A stretch of 64,000 nt of DNA from Hymenobacter sediminis (GCF_003231285.1 NZ_QKNS01000003.1:186001-250000); one strand, 5' to 3'. Positions 26,435 through 35,645 are shown, numbered from the stretch's first letter. Made by a program: numbers and translations. The notes: generated by a model from the sequence alone, not told the origin.

Positions 26435-27427
26435 CTAGGCTGCGGGGGTAGGCCGACGCGGCCCCGACGGGGTAGAATGTAGGGCGCCTAGCTGGTGCAT
26501 TACGTGGGTGTACTGGCGTTCGGCAAAGCGGCGTAGCAGCTCAAAGGCCAGATCCGTTTCGGTTTCATCCTCAGAGAACTGATTGCCATAAATAACCCGG
26601 TCGGCGAGGCGCAGGGCTAAACTCACGTCGGCGTCGTTCTGGTAGTGGGCCACAATTTCGCGGGTGGTCAGGCTGGTGATGTTGTTGTCTTCGAGGGTAG
26701 AGAGGTAGTTTTTCCAGAGCGTGATGGCACGCTCCATGTTGGTTAGGGAACGAGACAAAGTAAAGCGCTCGACGTGGCGGGCGTACTGAGCCAGGAAATA
26801 CGCGTGGTTTTTGCGCAGCCGGTAGCGACGGTAGCGTTGGCGCAGCCCACGCCGGAAGCCCAGCACTACCCCGCCAGCCACCGCCAGCAGCAGGGCCGTG
26901 CCCGCCAGCCAATAGGGGTAGTTGAACTGGGGCTCCACGGGTAGCAGGCGCAGGTTCTGGCGAAGCACGGGAGGCGCCGCTACTTCCAGCGGCGCCGTGC
27001 GCCGGAGCCGCACCTGAGCCGGAGCCGTAGGAACTAATAGCGTATCAAGTCCGCTGAGTACTGTAACGGGCAGCGCCAGTTGCTGCACCGAATCGAGGGC
27101 GAAGGTGCGCAACTGGTACACGGCGCGGTCGAGGCTGCGGCCTTGGCGGGTGCGGGTGGGGTAGTAACGCCGTCCTACGTACTCAAAAGGCGCAAAGTCA
27201 GCTGCCGAATCCGGAAAAATAACCTCTAGGTCCGGAGTATGCTGGTAGGTAAGCTCGAAGTCAATCACTTCGCCCACAAGCGTTGCGCGCTGCAGAAACC
27301 GGCCCGTGGGCACGGGTTGGTCTGGGGCCGAAGCCTGACCCGTGGCCAGCCCTGGCAACAGAGCTAAGGCTGCGCTGAAAACCAGGGCCGCGCCGCGCCA
27401 CCAGCCAACTAAACTGCGGCTACCCAC
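26435..27427 (-). CDS. Bat-operon membrane protein, BatD/DUF4381-like position
   Basis: About 330 residues. The start is uncertain: GTG 27427 or GTG 27436 give a signal peptide (VFSAALALLPGLATGQA), and a longer reading reaches 27496. A periplasmic beta-rich domain of about 150 residues is followed by one transmembrane helix (LAGTALLLAVAGGVVLGF) and a cytoplasmic helical part with a very basic RQRYRRYRLRKN segment. Position between DUF58 and BatA and the layout match BatD-type partners of the Bat complex. It overlaps the DUF58 gene by a few nt, which implies translational coupling. Confidence 0.75.
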   Translation of the reverse strand: MGSRSLVGWWRGAALVFSAALALLPGLATGQASAPDQPVPTGRFLQRATLVGEVIDFELTYQHTPDLEVIFPDSAADFAPFEYVGRRYYPTRTRQGRSLDRAVYQLRTFALDSVQQLALPVTVLSGLDTLLVPTAPAQVRLRRTAPLEVAAPPVLRQNLRLLPVEPQFNYPYWLAGTALLLAVAGGVVLGFRRGLRQRYRRYRLRKNHAYFLAQYARHVERFTLSRSLTNMERAITLWKNYLSTLEDNNITSLTTREIVAHYQNDADVSLALRLADRVIYGNQFSEDETETDLAFELLRRFAERQYTHVMHQLGALHSTPSGPRRPTPAA

Positions 27428-28319
27428 GGCCCCCACGCTGATTACGCCGCCGAAACAGATTGACCAGTTGAGGCACAAAATCGGTGTCGGTGGCAATGGA
27501 AAGGTACTCGGTGCGGTGGCGGCGACAGATCTGCCCGATTTGCTCCCGGTTCTGCTCGTAGGTAGCGCGGTAGCGGGCCCGGAACGCGGCCGAGGACGTA
27601 TTCACCCACACCGTGCGCCCCGTTTCCTGGTCGTGTAGCGGAATAATGCCCAAGGGCGGAAACTCCCGCTCCCGCTGATCCAGCAGTTGCAGCACTACCA
27701 AATCGTGCTTTCGAGCCAGCATGGTTAGCTCCCGCTCGTAGTCAGCATCAATAAAATCAGAAATCAGTAGCACTATGGTGCGGCGCTTAAGTAACCCCAG
27801 GGCCTGCTTAATACCGGCTGCCACGGCCGTCTGTCGGCTACGGGGCTCCAGGTCAAACAGGCGTTTAATGAGGGCGTAGGCGTGCCGGATGCCTTTACCA
27901 GGCGCCAGGTACATTTCCTTCTGATCAGAAAAAGCCAGAATGCCGAGCTGGGCATCCTGCCGGGCGGCGGCCAGGGCCAATACCCCGCAGATTTCCCGCC
28001 CTACGTCGATTTTGCGACGGGTAGCGGCGCCTACCTGCTGCGAGGCGCTAACATCCAGCAATAAAAGCACCTGTTGCTCGCGTTCTTCCTTGTAGGTTTT
28101 AACGAAGGTGCCGTGGCCTTTACTGGATACTGCCCAATCAATGGCCCGTACCTCATCGCCGTACTGATACAGCCGTACATCATCAAACTCCAGACCGGTG
28201 CCCTTGAACACGGAATGAAAATCGCCCTGCAGCTGGGCATCCACCGCCTTCAGGATGCGGATTTCCATCTGCCGGAGCTTGCGAACGAGGTGCTGAAAGG
28301 GCGAGTCGGCGGGTTTCAT
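27420..28319 (-). CDS. DUF58 protein of the Bat cluster
   Basis: A 299-residue DUF58 protein with FKGTGLEFDDVRLYQYGD, VRAIDWAVSSKG and the vWA-type metal site DVSASQ near residue 90. In Bat operons this protein acts between the MoxR ATPase and the membrane-bound Bat proteins. No moxR gene is upstream here: the next gene, divergent, is a DUF4296 lipoprotein. It overlaps the following gene by a few nt. Confidence 0.92.
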   Translation of the reverse strand: MKPADSPFQHLVRKLRQMEIRILKAVDAQLQGDFHSVFKGTGLEFDDVRLYQYGDEVRAIDWAVSSKGHGTFVKTYKEEREQQVLLLLDVSASQQVGAATRRKIDVGREICGVLALAAARQDAQLGILAFSDQKEMYLAPGKGIRHAYALIKRLFDLEPRSRQTAVAAGIKQALGLLKRRTIVLLISDFIDADYERELTMLARKHDLVVLQLLDQREREFPPLGIIPLHDQETGRTVWVNTSSAAFRARYRATYEQNREQIGQICRRHRTEYLSIATDTDFVPQLVNLFRRRNQRGGRG

Positions 28320-28343
28320 TTAAACTAAACTACGGGTTCCTCC

Positions 28344-28351
28344 TAACTTTG
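28344..28351 (+). promoter_or_regulatory. -7 box of the DUF4296 gene
   Basis: TAACTTTG matches TAnnTTTG only 5 nt before the GTG start at 28357, so the transcript would be almost leaderless. Confidence 0.45.
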
Positions 28352-28356
28352 CCGCT

Positions 28357-28782
28357 GTGAAAAGATTTTCGTTTCGAGTAACGATGTGGATAGGGGCACT
28401 GGCCCTGCTGGTTACAGCCTGCCAGAAAAATGATGAGGTAACGCCACCGCAGCAGCTTATTCCGCGCGACAAGATGGTGAGCCTGCTGGTGGAGCTGCAT
28501 ACCTTGGAAGCGCGGGCAGATGCTGCCGGCCTACCCACTGACTCGTCGCGGGCCCTGTTTTTGCAAGCCAGAAAAGGCCTCTACAGTCGCTTCGCCGTCG
28601 ATGATTCTTCCTTCGTCAGGAGCTACCGCTACTACGCCATCCACGAGAAAGACCTAGATCAGATTTACGCCGTGGTGGTCGATAGCCTGGCCCTGCGGGA
28701 AGCGCGCCTGCAAACTGCGCATGATGCCGCCAGCACTGTACCCGCTACGCCCCCTTCGCCAACGCCGCCCCGACGCCGATAA
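28357..28782 (+). CDS. DUF4296 lipoprotein
   Basis: A 141-residue protein with a GTG start at 28357, a signal peptide and lipobox VTAC (Cys 22). The DUF4296 domain follows: IPRDKMVSLLVELHTLEARAD, then the aromatic segment YRYYAIHEKDLDQIY. The C-terminus is a Pro/Thr/Ala tail ending in Arg residues. This Bacteroidota family has no known function. Its stop is directly adjacent to the stop of the convergent csaA gene. Confidence 0.85.
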   Translation: MKRFSFRVTMWIGALALLVTACQKNDEVTPPQQLIPRDKMVSLLVELHTLEARADAAGLPTDSSRALFLQARKGLYSRFAVDDSSFVRSYRYYAIHEKDLDQIYAVVVDSLALREARLQTAHDAASTVPATPPSPTPPRRR

Positions 28783-29115
28783 CTAAATCAGGCGGCTGCC
28801 ATTGGGTACGGGTGCTGCCAGGGCTGATAGCACGATGTGACCCTGCTCATCGGAAACGCCCGTTACCAGCACTTCCGACATGAAATTGCCGATTTGCTTG
28901 GGCGGAAAGTTTACCACGCACAGCACCTGCCGCCCAATCAGGTCGGCGGGTTGGTAGTGATGGGTTATTTGGGCGCTAGACTTTTTCAGGCCGATTTCAG
29001 GGCCCAAATCAAGCAGTAGCTGGTAAGCCGGCCGCCGGGCCTTCGGAAATTCGCGTGCTTCTAGGATGGTGCCTACCCGCAGGTCCACACGTTCAAATTC
29101 AGCCCAGGTTAGCAT
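28783..29115 (-). CDS. csaA: tRNA-binding protein CsaA
   Basis: A 110-residue single-domain OB-fold protein of the EMAP/Arc1p tRNA-binding family. It starts at ATG 29115 (MLTWAEFERVDLRVG); upstream codons are not family-like. The motifs VDLRVGTILEA, KKSSAQITHHY and QVLCVVNFPPKQIG are conserved, as is the C-terminal VPNGSRLI. CsaA binds tRNA and has been described as a secretion-related chaperone. Single gene. Confidence 0.94.
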   Translation of the reverse strand: MLTWAEFERVDLRVGTILEAREFPKARRPAYQLLLDLGPEIGLKKSSAQITHHYQPADLIGRQVLCVVNFPPKQIGNFMSEVLVTGVSDEQGHIVLSALAAPVPNGSRLI

Positions 29116-29219
29116 AAGATTGAATAGGGAGATAGTAAAATGGTGAGTTGCCGTCCAAGCGGCTTCGTAAACCCCGTGGGGGCAGCATTCTGGCAGCAAC
29201 CTAGTGCATATAGTTGAAA

Positions 29220-29274
29220 AGCCCCAGCGGAGCAGCACTAACCGTTCAACGGTTAGTACTGCTCCGCTGGGGCT
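29220..29274 (-). terminator. Long hairpin terminator of the DUF922 gene
   Basis: AGCCCCAGCGGAGCAG pairs with CTGCTCCGCTGGGGCT, and an inner stem ACTAACCG/CGGTTAGT closes on TTCAA. On the minus strand TTTT follows. The stem is unusually long, about 24 bp. Confidence 0.85.
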
Positions 29275-29348
29275 TTGTGCGGTTGAGAGGGGTAGGGTGG
29301 GCAGCCAGAATCAATCGTACAGTACGGTTCAATAGCCCCGCAAACTTC

Positions 29349-29915
29349 CTACTTCAGGGCATAGGCTTCCAGCTGCTGAAGGCGCTGCTGTACTTGCTGC
29401 TCCCAGGCTTGCTGGCGGGGCTGGTTAAGGCCGTGGTTGGTTTCCTGATCGTAGCGGCCTTCCTCCCGCTGCCAAGCCAGGAAAGCTACCTTGGTGAGGT
29501 TGTTGAAGGCCGGCTGCAGCTTCTCGCAGTCGAGCTTTATAGTGCTGAGCTTCTGGCGCAGCATACGGGCGTGTACTTCCGTCAGGTCGAAGTGGAGCTG
29601 CTCGTGGCGGAGCAGGTTGGCGGTGGCTTGCTTGGGGTAGCGCACCCACGACTCCGTGGGCACGAACACGGCCCGCACCTGCGCCGAAAACACATAGTCA
29701 ACGCAGCCTACTTTGGCATCAATGCTGGATGATGTCAGCGCGGCCAGCTGATCGGTAGTGGGGCGGCTCTTAAAATCGTCCCAGGTTAGGGGGCGGTTGG
29801 CCCTCCACTCGATTTTAGCCGGCGGCTGCGCAGGCGCCGGAGCCGGCGTGGTAGGGCCCTGGCTGAGAAGGGGAAGAACGCTGAATAAGAGAGGGAGAGA
29901 AAAATGAAACAGCAT
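29349..29915 (-). CDS. DUF922 putative zinc protease, secreted
   Basis: A 188-residue exported protein with a signal peptide (LFSVLPLLSQG) and a Pro/Ala linker. The domain begins WRANRPLTWDDFKSRP and has the zinc-protease motif HEQLH near residue 104, in LLRHEQLHFDLTEVHAR. These features define DUF922, a family of predicted secreted zinc-dependent peptidases. Catalysis is inferred from the HExxH motif. It is a single gene with a long terminator. Confidence 0.85.
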   Translation of the reverse strand: MLFHFSLPLLFSVLPLLSQGPTTPAPAPAQPPAKIEWRANRPLTWDDFKSRPTTDQLAALTSSSIDAKVGCVDYVFSAQVRAVFVPTESWVRYPKQATANLLRHEQLHFDLTEVHARMLRQKLSTIKLDCEKLQPAFNNLTKVAFLAWQREEGRYDQETNHGLNQPRQQAWEQQVQQRLQQLEAYALK

Positions 29916-30051
29916 GCGGCGCTAAAACAGGATAAGGCTAGCGGAGAAAGAAACGTAAAACCAGGTCGGGCACAAGCTACGAGCAGGCCGCATTCCCTGG
30001 ATTGATCAGCTGGAAATGCAAGTAGTGTCAGGGCACAGCCGACTGAGCTGC

Positions 30052-31428
30052 TTAACGTTGGGAGAAGGCTGCTTCGTTCATTGCCACCTCAGAAGTAAGC
30101 ACCGGCCGGTTGCGGAAGCGCACTAGCAAAATACCGGCCACTAGAGTCAGGCCCGTGAGTAGACCCACCCATACGCCAGTAGCTCCCCAGCCCAGCCGGA
30201 AGCCTAACACGTAGCCGAGGGGTAGGGCGGCGGCCCAATAGGCCAGCAGGGCCACCACGGAGGGTACTTTTACATCTTCCAGGCCGCGTAGGGCCCCTAG
30301 GCCTACCACCTGCAACCCATCGGAAACCTGGAAGGCAGCGGCAATCAGCAGTAGGCCAGCCGCCTGGGCTACTACCTCGGGGTCGTGGTTGTAGTAGAGC
30401 GGAATGGTATGGCGACCTAAAACCAGCAATACGCCCATTAGGCTCATGAACAGGAAGGTGAGCAGGTAAGCAGCTAAGCCGGCCTGACGGGCCCCAGCCG
30501 CATCTTGGCTGCCCAGGTGCTTGCCTACCCGGATAGTAGCGGCCGCCGCAATACCACTGGCCGCCATATAGGTTACCGAAGCCACGTTGATGGCAATCTG
30601 GTGGGCAGCCAAATCAGTAGCTCCGAGCCAGCCAATCATGATGGCCGAGAAGCTGAAGGCCCCCATTTCAAACATCATCTGCACGCCGATGGGGGAGCCC
30701 AGCCCTACCAGGCGGCGCAGCCCAACGGCGTCGGGGCGGAGGTTTTCGGCGGCGGCTTCGCGGTAAGGCTGCAGGCGTACGGCGCGCAGCACGTAGCCGG
30801 CCATAAGCACTGCCATTATTACGCGGGCAATCAGGGTAGCCCAGGCAGCGCCCATCATGCCCAGCTCTGGCATGCCCAGCTTCCCGAATACCAGTCCGTA
30901 GCACAGCACGGCGTTCAACACGTTGGCCTGAACAGAAAGGAGCATGGCCTGGCGGGTAAGCCCCAACCCTTCAGCAAACTGCTTAAAACCCTGAAACAAC
31001 ATCAGGGGGAGCAAGGAGAGAAACATAACCCGCACCCAGGGCGTGGCCAGCAGCACCACTTCAGCCGGTTGGTTGAGGTAGGGCAGGACCTCTGGAACCA
31101 GCAGACCGCACAGGGCCAGTACTACCCCCACGGCCGCGCTCAACCATACCCCGTTCACTAGCAGGCGGCCCAGGGTAGGAACATCGCGGCGGCCATCGGC
31201 GGCGGCTACCAGGGGAGTAATGCCCATGGTGAGGCCCATGCCCAGTACCATTACTACGGTGTTTACACTCACGCTCAGCGAAACTGCTGCCAGGGGTACT
31301 TTGCCCGTTTGGCCCACAATCATACTGTCGCATACGTTTACTAGTACGTGCCCCAACTGGCTGAGCATTACGGGGTAAGCCAGGCTCAGGGTGGGTAGTA
31401 AATGGGAGCGAAGATCAGAGCGTGACAT
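30052..31428 (-). CDS. MATE family efflux transporter
   Basis: A 458-residue, 12-helix membrane protein starting at ATG 31428 (MSRSDLRSHLL). The two halves show the MATE pattern, for example YPVMLSQLGHVLVNVCDSMIVGQ-like first helix and the later GADxxA-type segment MAASGIAAAATIRVG. MATE proteins export drugs and cationic metabolites using Na+ or H+ gradients. The substrate is unknown. A TACCTTTG -7 box lies 23 nt upstream. Confidence 0.93.
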   Translation of the reverse strand: MSRSDLRSHLLPTLSLAYPVMLSQLGHVLVNVCDSMIVGQTGKVPLAAVSLSVSVNTVVMVLGMGLTMGITPLVAAADGRRDVPTLGRLLVNGVWLSAAVGVVLALCGLLVPEVLPYLNQPAEVVLLATPWVRVMFLSLLPLMLFQGFKQFAEGLGLTRQAMLLSVQANVLNAVLCYGLVFGKLGMPELGMMGAAWATLIARVIMAVLMAGYVLRAVRLQPYREAAAENLRPDAVGLRRLVGLGSPIGVQMMFEMGAFSFSAIMIGWLGATDLAAHQIAINVASVTYMAASGIAAAATIRVGKHLGSQDAAGARQAGLAAYLLTFLFMSLMGVLLVLGRHTIPLYYNHDPEVVAQAAGLLLIAAAFQVSDGLQVVGLGALRGLEDVKVPSVVALLAYWAAALPLGYVLGFRLGWGATGVWVGLLTGLTLVAGILLVRFRNRPVLTSEVAMNEAAFSQR

Positions 31429-31450
31429 GAAGCAGCGGTAAAAAGAACCG

Positions 31451-31458
31451 CAAAGGTA
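31451..31458 (-). promoter_or_regulatory. -7 box of the MATE gene
   Basis: The plus strand reads CAAAGGTA, that is TACCTTTG on the minus strand, 23 nt upstream of the MATE start. No TTG at the usual -33 distance. Confidence 0.45.
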
Positions 31459-31527
31459 CAACACCCCGCCCCGCGAGCCTTCATGTAGCAAACTTCCGTT
31501 GCGCCCGCGCGCCTATTTTACCTTCAC

Positions 31528-32649
31528 TCAGTAAGGCAACGTGCTCAAGGCCTGCCGCAGACGGGCCAGGGCCTCTTGTAACACCTGCTCCGGCACGGCA
31601 TAGGATAGGCGCACAAAGCCCGGCGCACTACAGGTAGCGCCATCCACTACAGTTAGGCCAGCAGCTTGCAGGTGAGCTACCAACTCCTGAGAGGCCACAA
31701 TGGGTTCAGCCTTGGGGCGGAGGTAGGCGCGCAAATCGGGGAAGGCGTAGTAAGTGGCCTCGGGTTGCAGCGGCGGCACCAGCGGGAGGTCGGCCAGGGC
31801 CGAGAGCATGAGCCGGCGGGTAGGCTGTAGCTGGTTTACCAAATTGCGGGCAATGGTGGGGGCGTGCTGGGTAACGGCCAGGGCCGCGTGCTGCAATGGG
31901 GCCGGCACGGCGTTGCCTGTGGCGTGCTGCCAGGCCGCACAGGCCCGGGCTGTGGCAGGCGGTGCTATCAGGTAGCCCAGTCCCCAACCAATCAGGGCCA
32001 GAGACTTGCTGAAGCCGTTCACGACCAGGTGCTGGCCGTGCGGATCGGGGAAGCTAAGCAGGGTAGGCGGGGGCTCCGGCCCAAAGCTGATGCCGTTGTA
32101 AATCTCGTCGCTGAGTACAAAAAGCTCGGGGTACTCTCGAGTTACCGTAAGCCAGGCTTCCACTTCAGCGCGCGAATACACCCGGCCGGTGGGGTTGTTG
32201 GGGTTCGAGAAAAGCACTACCCTGGTGCGCGGCGTAAGAGCTGCCCGGAGCTGCTCAGGGTCAAGAGCGTAGCCGCTCTCGGGGCTAAGTGGCAGTTCCC
32301 GCACGGTGCCGCCGGCCTGCGTTATCAGCTCCCAAAAGCCAAACCAGTTGGGGGTAGGCAGCAGCACCTCATCGTGGGGGCGCAGCACGGTACGGAGCAG
32401 GGCAAACAAGGCGGCTTTCGTGCCCGGCATTACCACCACTTGCTCCGGCGCCACGCTTCCGCCGCCTAAGGAAGAATGCACACCAGCCAGAGCCTCCCGG
32501 AGCTGGGGCAGGCCTGCCGCATCTAGCAGGGGTAGGGAGCCTGCTTGCAGAGCCCGGACTGCTGCCTCGGTGGCAACCTGGGGTGGAGCAAAGGAGCCGT
32601 AGCCCGAGGCCAGACTAAGAACAGATGAGTGCGCGGGGTTGGCGGACAT
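31528..32649 (-). CDS. Aminotransferase class I/II, next to egtD
   Basis: A 373-residue fold-type I PLP enzyme starting at ATG 32649. It contains SNPNNPTGRVYS, SDEIYNGISF and the PLP-lysine segment NGFSKSLALIGWGLGY. This is the aspartate-aminotransferase-like class. It begins 45 nt after egtD on the same strand, so it is probably in the ergothioneine operon. Since EgtE, the last enzyme of that pathway, is also a PLP-dependent C-S lyase, this gene is a candidate for that step. That is inference; a general aminotransferase is equally possible. Confidence 0.88.
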   Translation of the reverse strand: MSANPAHSSVLSLASGYGSFAPPQVATEAAVRALQAGSLPLLDAAGLPQLREALAGVHSSLGGGSVAPEQVVVMPGTKAALFALLRTVLRPHDEVLLPTPNWFGFWELITQAGGTVRELPLSPESGYALDPEQLRAALTPRTRVVLFSNPNNPTGRVYSRAEVEAWLTVTREYPELFVLSDEIYNGISFGPEPPPTLLSFPDPHGQHLVVNGFSKSLALIGWGLGYLIAPPATARACAAWQHATGNAVPAPLQHAALAVTQHAPTIARNLVNQLQPTRRLMLSALADLPLVPPLQPEATYYAFPDLRAYLRPKAEPIVASQELVAHLQAAGLTVVDGATCSAPGFVRLSYAVPEQVLQEALARLRQALSTLPY

Positions 32650-32694
32650 AGAGGGGGGTAGGCCAAACTGTAGAACAAACAGCACCGCGCGCCA

Positions 32695-33711
32695 TTAGCG
32701 CGCCGGCCGCAGAATCACGTCCGCAAAATAGTCCTGCTCATCGGTAAAAAACTCCTCCACAGCCAACCCGCTGTCTTGGGCAGCGGCACCAATACCGGGG
32801 CGGGTAAACTTGTAGGAGTTTTCGGTATGAATCATTTCCCAGGCGGCAAACTCCACCTGCCAATCTAGGGCGGCGAAGTGCACTGCCTGGGCTTGGCAAC
32901 TCACCAGAAACGAGCGCACGGCTCCACTGAGCGGCTCATAATCGGTGTAGTGCTGCCACTGGCTTAGGTCGAAATCGGCGCCTAGCTCCCGATTCAGGCG
33001 CTGCAGCAGATTCAGGTTGAAGCGGGCCGTTACGCCCTGGCTATCGTCGTACGCCGCCCGAATCAGCCGCGGGTCTTTCTGGAGGTCGAACCCTACCAGC
33101 AGCCGGTCGTCGGGGGTGAGGGGCTGGGCCAAGCTTTGCAGGAATTGCTGGCGGTCGGGGGGTAGGAAGTTACCGATGGTGGACCCCAGAAACAGCACTG
33201 CCTTCCGGCCCGGCCGGCTGGCCATCAGCCGCAGGGCTTCGGCGTAGTCGGCCACCACGGGTTCTACCTGCAGGGCGGGCAGCTCTGTGCGTAGGCTGGC
33301 CGCCAAGCCATCTACGGCCGCCTTGGAAATATCTACCGGAACGTAGGTGAACTGGGCTCCGGTTTCCAGCAGATGGCGCAGTAAGATCTTGGTTTTCAAT
33401 CCGTCGCCAGCCCCTAGCTCCAGCAGAAAGAAGGACTCAGTAGGGTTTTGGGGACGCAGGGCCCGGCTAATAGCTTCCTGATGACGTGTCAGGAGCCCAA
33501 ACTCGGTGCGGGTGGGGTAGTATTCCGGCAGTGCCATAATTTGCTGAAACAGGCGGCTGCCCTCGTCATCGTAGAGGTAGGTAGAGGATAAGGTCTTGAA
33601 GGGTAGGCTCAGGCCTTCGCGCACATGCCGGGCCAGGGGCGTATCTGGCTCGGTGAGGGGTGCTGATGCCGGAGAGGAAGGGGAGGAGCCTGAAACAGGA
33701 CGAGTGAGCAT
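32695..33711 (-). CDS. egtD: L-histidine N-alpha-methyltransferase EgtD
   Basis: A 338-residue SAM-dependent methyltransferase that makes hercynine from histidine, the first step of ergothioneine synthesis. The family signatures TLSSTYLYDDEGSRLFQQI, LPEYYPTRTE, ELGAGDGLKT (SAM binding) and FLGSTIGNF are all present, as is the C-terminal HTENSYKFT substrate segment. It lies 84 nt downstream of egtB on the same strand. Together they cover the two core steps of the pathway. Confidence 0.96.
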   Translation of the reverse strand: MLTRPVSGSSPSSPASAPLTEPDTPLARHVREGLSLPFKTLSSTYLYDDEGSRLFQQIMALPEYYPTRTEFGLLTRHQEAISRALRPQNPTESFFLLELGAGDGLKTKILLRHLLETGAQFTYVPVDISKAAVDGLAASLRTELPALQVEPVVADYAEALRLMASRPGRKAVLFLGSTIGNFLPPDRQQFLQSLAQPLTPDDRLLVGFDLQKDPRLIRAAYDDSQGVTARFNLNLLQRLNRELGADFDLSQWQHYTDYEPLSGAVRSFLVSCQAQAVHFAALDWQVEFAAWEMIHTENSYKFTRPGIGAAAQDSGLAVEEFFTDEQDYFADVILRPAR

Positions 33712-33795
33712 ATGCGAGAGAGGAAAGGAAGGAGGGGCAGGCTGGGGAGAGCCGGCAACTTAAGCAGACAAAACCAGACGGAGCCGGCCCCCTAC

Positions 33796-35091
33796 CTAGC
33801 GCGCCAGCCGAATGCCCGTAAACTGCCACCGCTTATCGGGGTGGAAAAAGTTGCGGTACGTGACCCGGATGTGGCTTTGGGGAGTGGCACAGGAGCCGCC
33901 GCGCAGCACCATCTGGTTCAGCATAAACTTGCCGTTGTACTCGCCCAGGGCGCCGGCTGCCCGCTCATAGCCGGGGTAGGGGTGGTAGGCCGAGTAAGTC
34001 CATTCCCAGGCCTCGCCCAGTAACTGGTGGCACTGGTTTGCAGAGGCAGAGGGGGGTAGGGGCTGCGGGTCATAGAGGGCGCTTTCGAGGAAAGTGCCGG
34101 TAGGAGCCGCCTGGAAATGACGGGCCGCAATTTCCCATTCCTGCTCCGTAGGCAGGCGGCAGCCCCGCCAGTGGGCGTAGGCATCGGCCTCATAAAAACT
34201 GATGTGCGTAACCGGAGCCACCATGGCCACCGGCACCAAGCCGTGATGAGTGAAGCGGTGCCAGCTCCCTTCGTGCAGAACCCAGTACAGGGGCGCTTCC
34301 CAGCCGTGCTGCTGCACCATTTCCCAGCCTTCGCCCAGCCAGTAGTGGAAGTCGCGGTAGCCGCCAGCTTCCATAAACTCCAGGTACTCGGCGTTGGTAA
34401 CCAAGCGGTTTTGCAGCTCGAAGTCGGCTACGTAGGTATCGTGGGCCCCCTGCTCATTATCGAAATGAAAGCCTTCTTCCTGAAAGCCAATGCGGTGCAC
34501 CCCGCTCGGCACCGGTAGCCAACTGACTGCCGGCGCCTCGGCCGCCGGGGGCACCACAGTTGGTGCGGGCTGGTACGCCGGTGCCAAAGGGCTGGTACTC
34601 AAAATATACTTGATGTCGGTGACCAGCAATTCCTGGTGCTGCTGCTCGTGCTGCAAGCCTAACTCGAATACCTCCTGAAAGGCAGCCGGCAGGGTATCTT
34701 GCAGAGCTAGTAGCTGCTCCATCTGCTGGTCCACGAAGGCCCGATAGGCGTAAATATCCTGTAATGGTGGGCGGGAGAGGGTACCCCGGTCAGCGCGGTT
34801 TATCCGGGACCCCAGAGAGTTATAGTAAGAGTTGAACAGGAAGGCGTAGCTAGGATGATACACCTGGTAGCCGGGCAGGTAAGGCGTCAGCAGAAACGTT
34901 TCGAAGAACCAGGTGGTGTGGGCCAGGTGCCACTTGGGCGGACTCACATCCAGCATGGGCTGCACAATGGTGTCTTCCGGCAGCAGGGGGCGGCACAGGG
35001 CTTCTGTTTGCTGCCGCACTGCCTGGTAGCGGGTCAGGGCCGATGCAAGGTGACCGGAAGAGATTAATACGGAGGCCGGGAAATGGGACAT
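33796..35091 (-). CDS. egtB: Ergothioneine sulfoxide synthase EgtB
   Basis: A 431-residue non-heme iron enzyme that couples hercynine to a thiol (gamma-glutamylcysteine or cysteine) to form the sulfoxide precursor of ergothioneine. The N-terminal DinB-like domain carries the iron ligands: His 58 in HLAHTTW and the HEQQHQE motif at 148-154 (H148, H152). The C-terminal formylglycine-enzyme-like domain ends with VLRGGSCATP and TGIRLAR. It is the first gene of the egtB-egtD-aminotransferase set. The sulfur donor cannot be read with certainty. Confidence 0.95.
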   Translation of the reverse strand: MSHFPASVLISSGHLASALTRYQAVRQQTEALCRPLLPEDTIVQPMLDVSPPKWHLAHTTWFFETFLLTPYLPGYQVYHPSYAFLFNSYYNSLGSRINRADRGTLSRPPLQDIYAYRAFVDQQMEQLLALQDTLPAAFQEVFELGLQHEQQHQELLVTDIKYILSTSPLAPAYQPAPTVVPPAAEAPAVSWLPVPSGVHRIGFQEEGFHFDNEQGAHDTYVADFELQNRLVTNAEYLEFMEAGGYRDFHYWLGEGWEMVQQHGWEAPLYWVLHEGSWHRFTHHGLVPVAMVAPVTHISFYEADAYAHWRGCRLPTEQEWEIAARHFQAAPTGTFLESALYDPQPLPPSASANQCHQLLGEAWEWTYSAYHPYPGYERAAGALGEYNGKFMLNQMVLRGGSCATPQSHIRVTYRNFFHPDKRWQFTGIRLAR

Positions 35092-35353
35092 AGCACGCAG
35101 GAAAAGCAGAAAGACTCTACAGCATAACGGTAAAGTAGGCGGGTAGTTTACAGGAAAATCCGGAGAAAGCTCATCGGTACGTGTTTAACGTAGCTCGTGC
35201 GTATAACTACGGTGTAGCTCCTCAGTGAAAAGCGGTATTTTACAATTTCAAGTAGGTTATTGTCTAATCTGCTGGCATCTTCCGTTGCCTCTAGTCGTTA
35301 GTGAAGCACCATCGACCTAAAGGATTTCCTCAACCAACCTTACCCTACGAGCT

Positions 35354-35590
35354 ATGAACACCAAATCCGCGAATCGTACAACCCCGGCCGAAACACCCGT
35401 CACCAAGCGTCCGCGCGGTTTCGCCGCCATGGACCCCGCCACCCAGCGCCGCATTGCCAGCGAAGGCGGCCGGGCCTCGCACCAGAGTGGCCGTGGGCAC
35501 CGCTTTACCTCAGAAGAAGCCCGGGCTGCCGGCCGAAAGGGGGGCCAGGCCAGCCGCGGACGCGGCAATCAGGGCACTGCCGCACAATAA
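35354..35590 (+). CDS. KGG-repeat general stress protein (Con-10/GsiB-like)
   Basis: A 78-residue, hydrophilic, glycine- and arginine-rich protein. It contains two KGG-type repeats: RIASEGGRASHQSGRGHRFT and EARAAGRKGGQASRGRGN, as in Con-10 and GsiB stress proteins. RGFAAMDPATQRRIA is typical of the bacterial family. Such proteins accumulate under desiccation or general stress and are intrinsically disordered; the molecular role is unclear. It has its own strong terminator. Confidence 0.87.
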   Translation: MNTKSANRTTPAETPVTKRPRGFAAMDPATQRRIASEGGRASHQSGRGHRFTSEEARAAGRKGGQASRGRGNQGTAAQ

Positions 35591-35645
35591 GCTGACCTCT
35601 GAGGCTGACGACGGAGCCGGTTTTGCTGGTCCTGTCGCCTGAATG

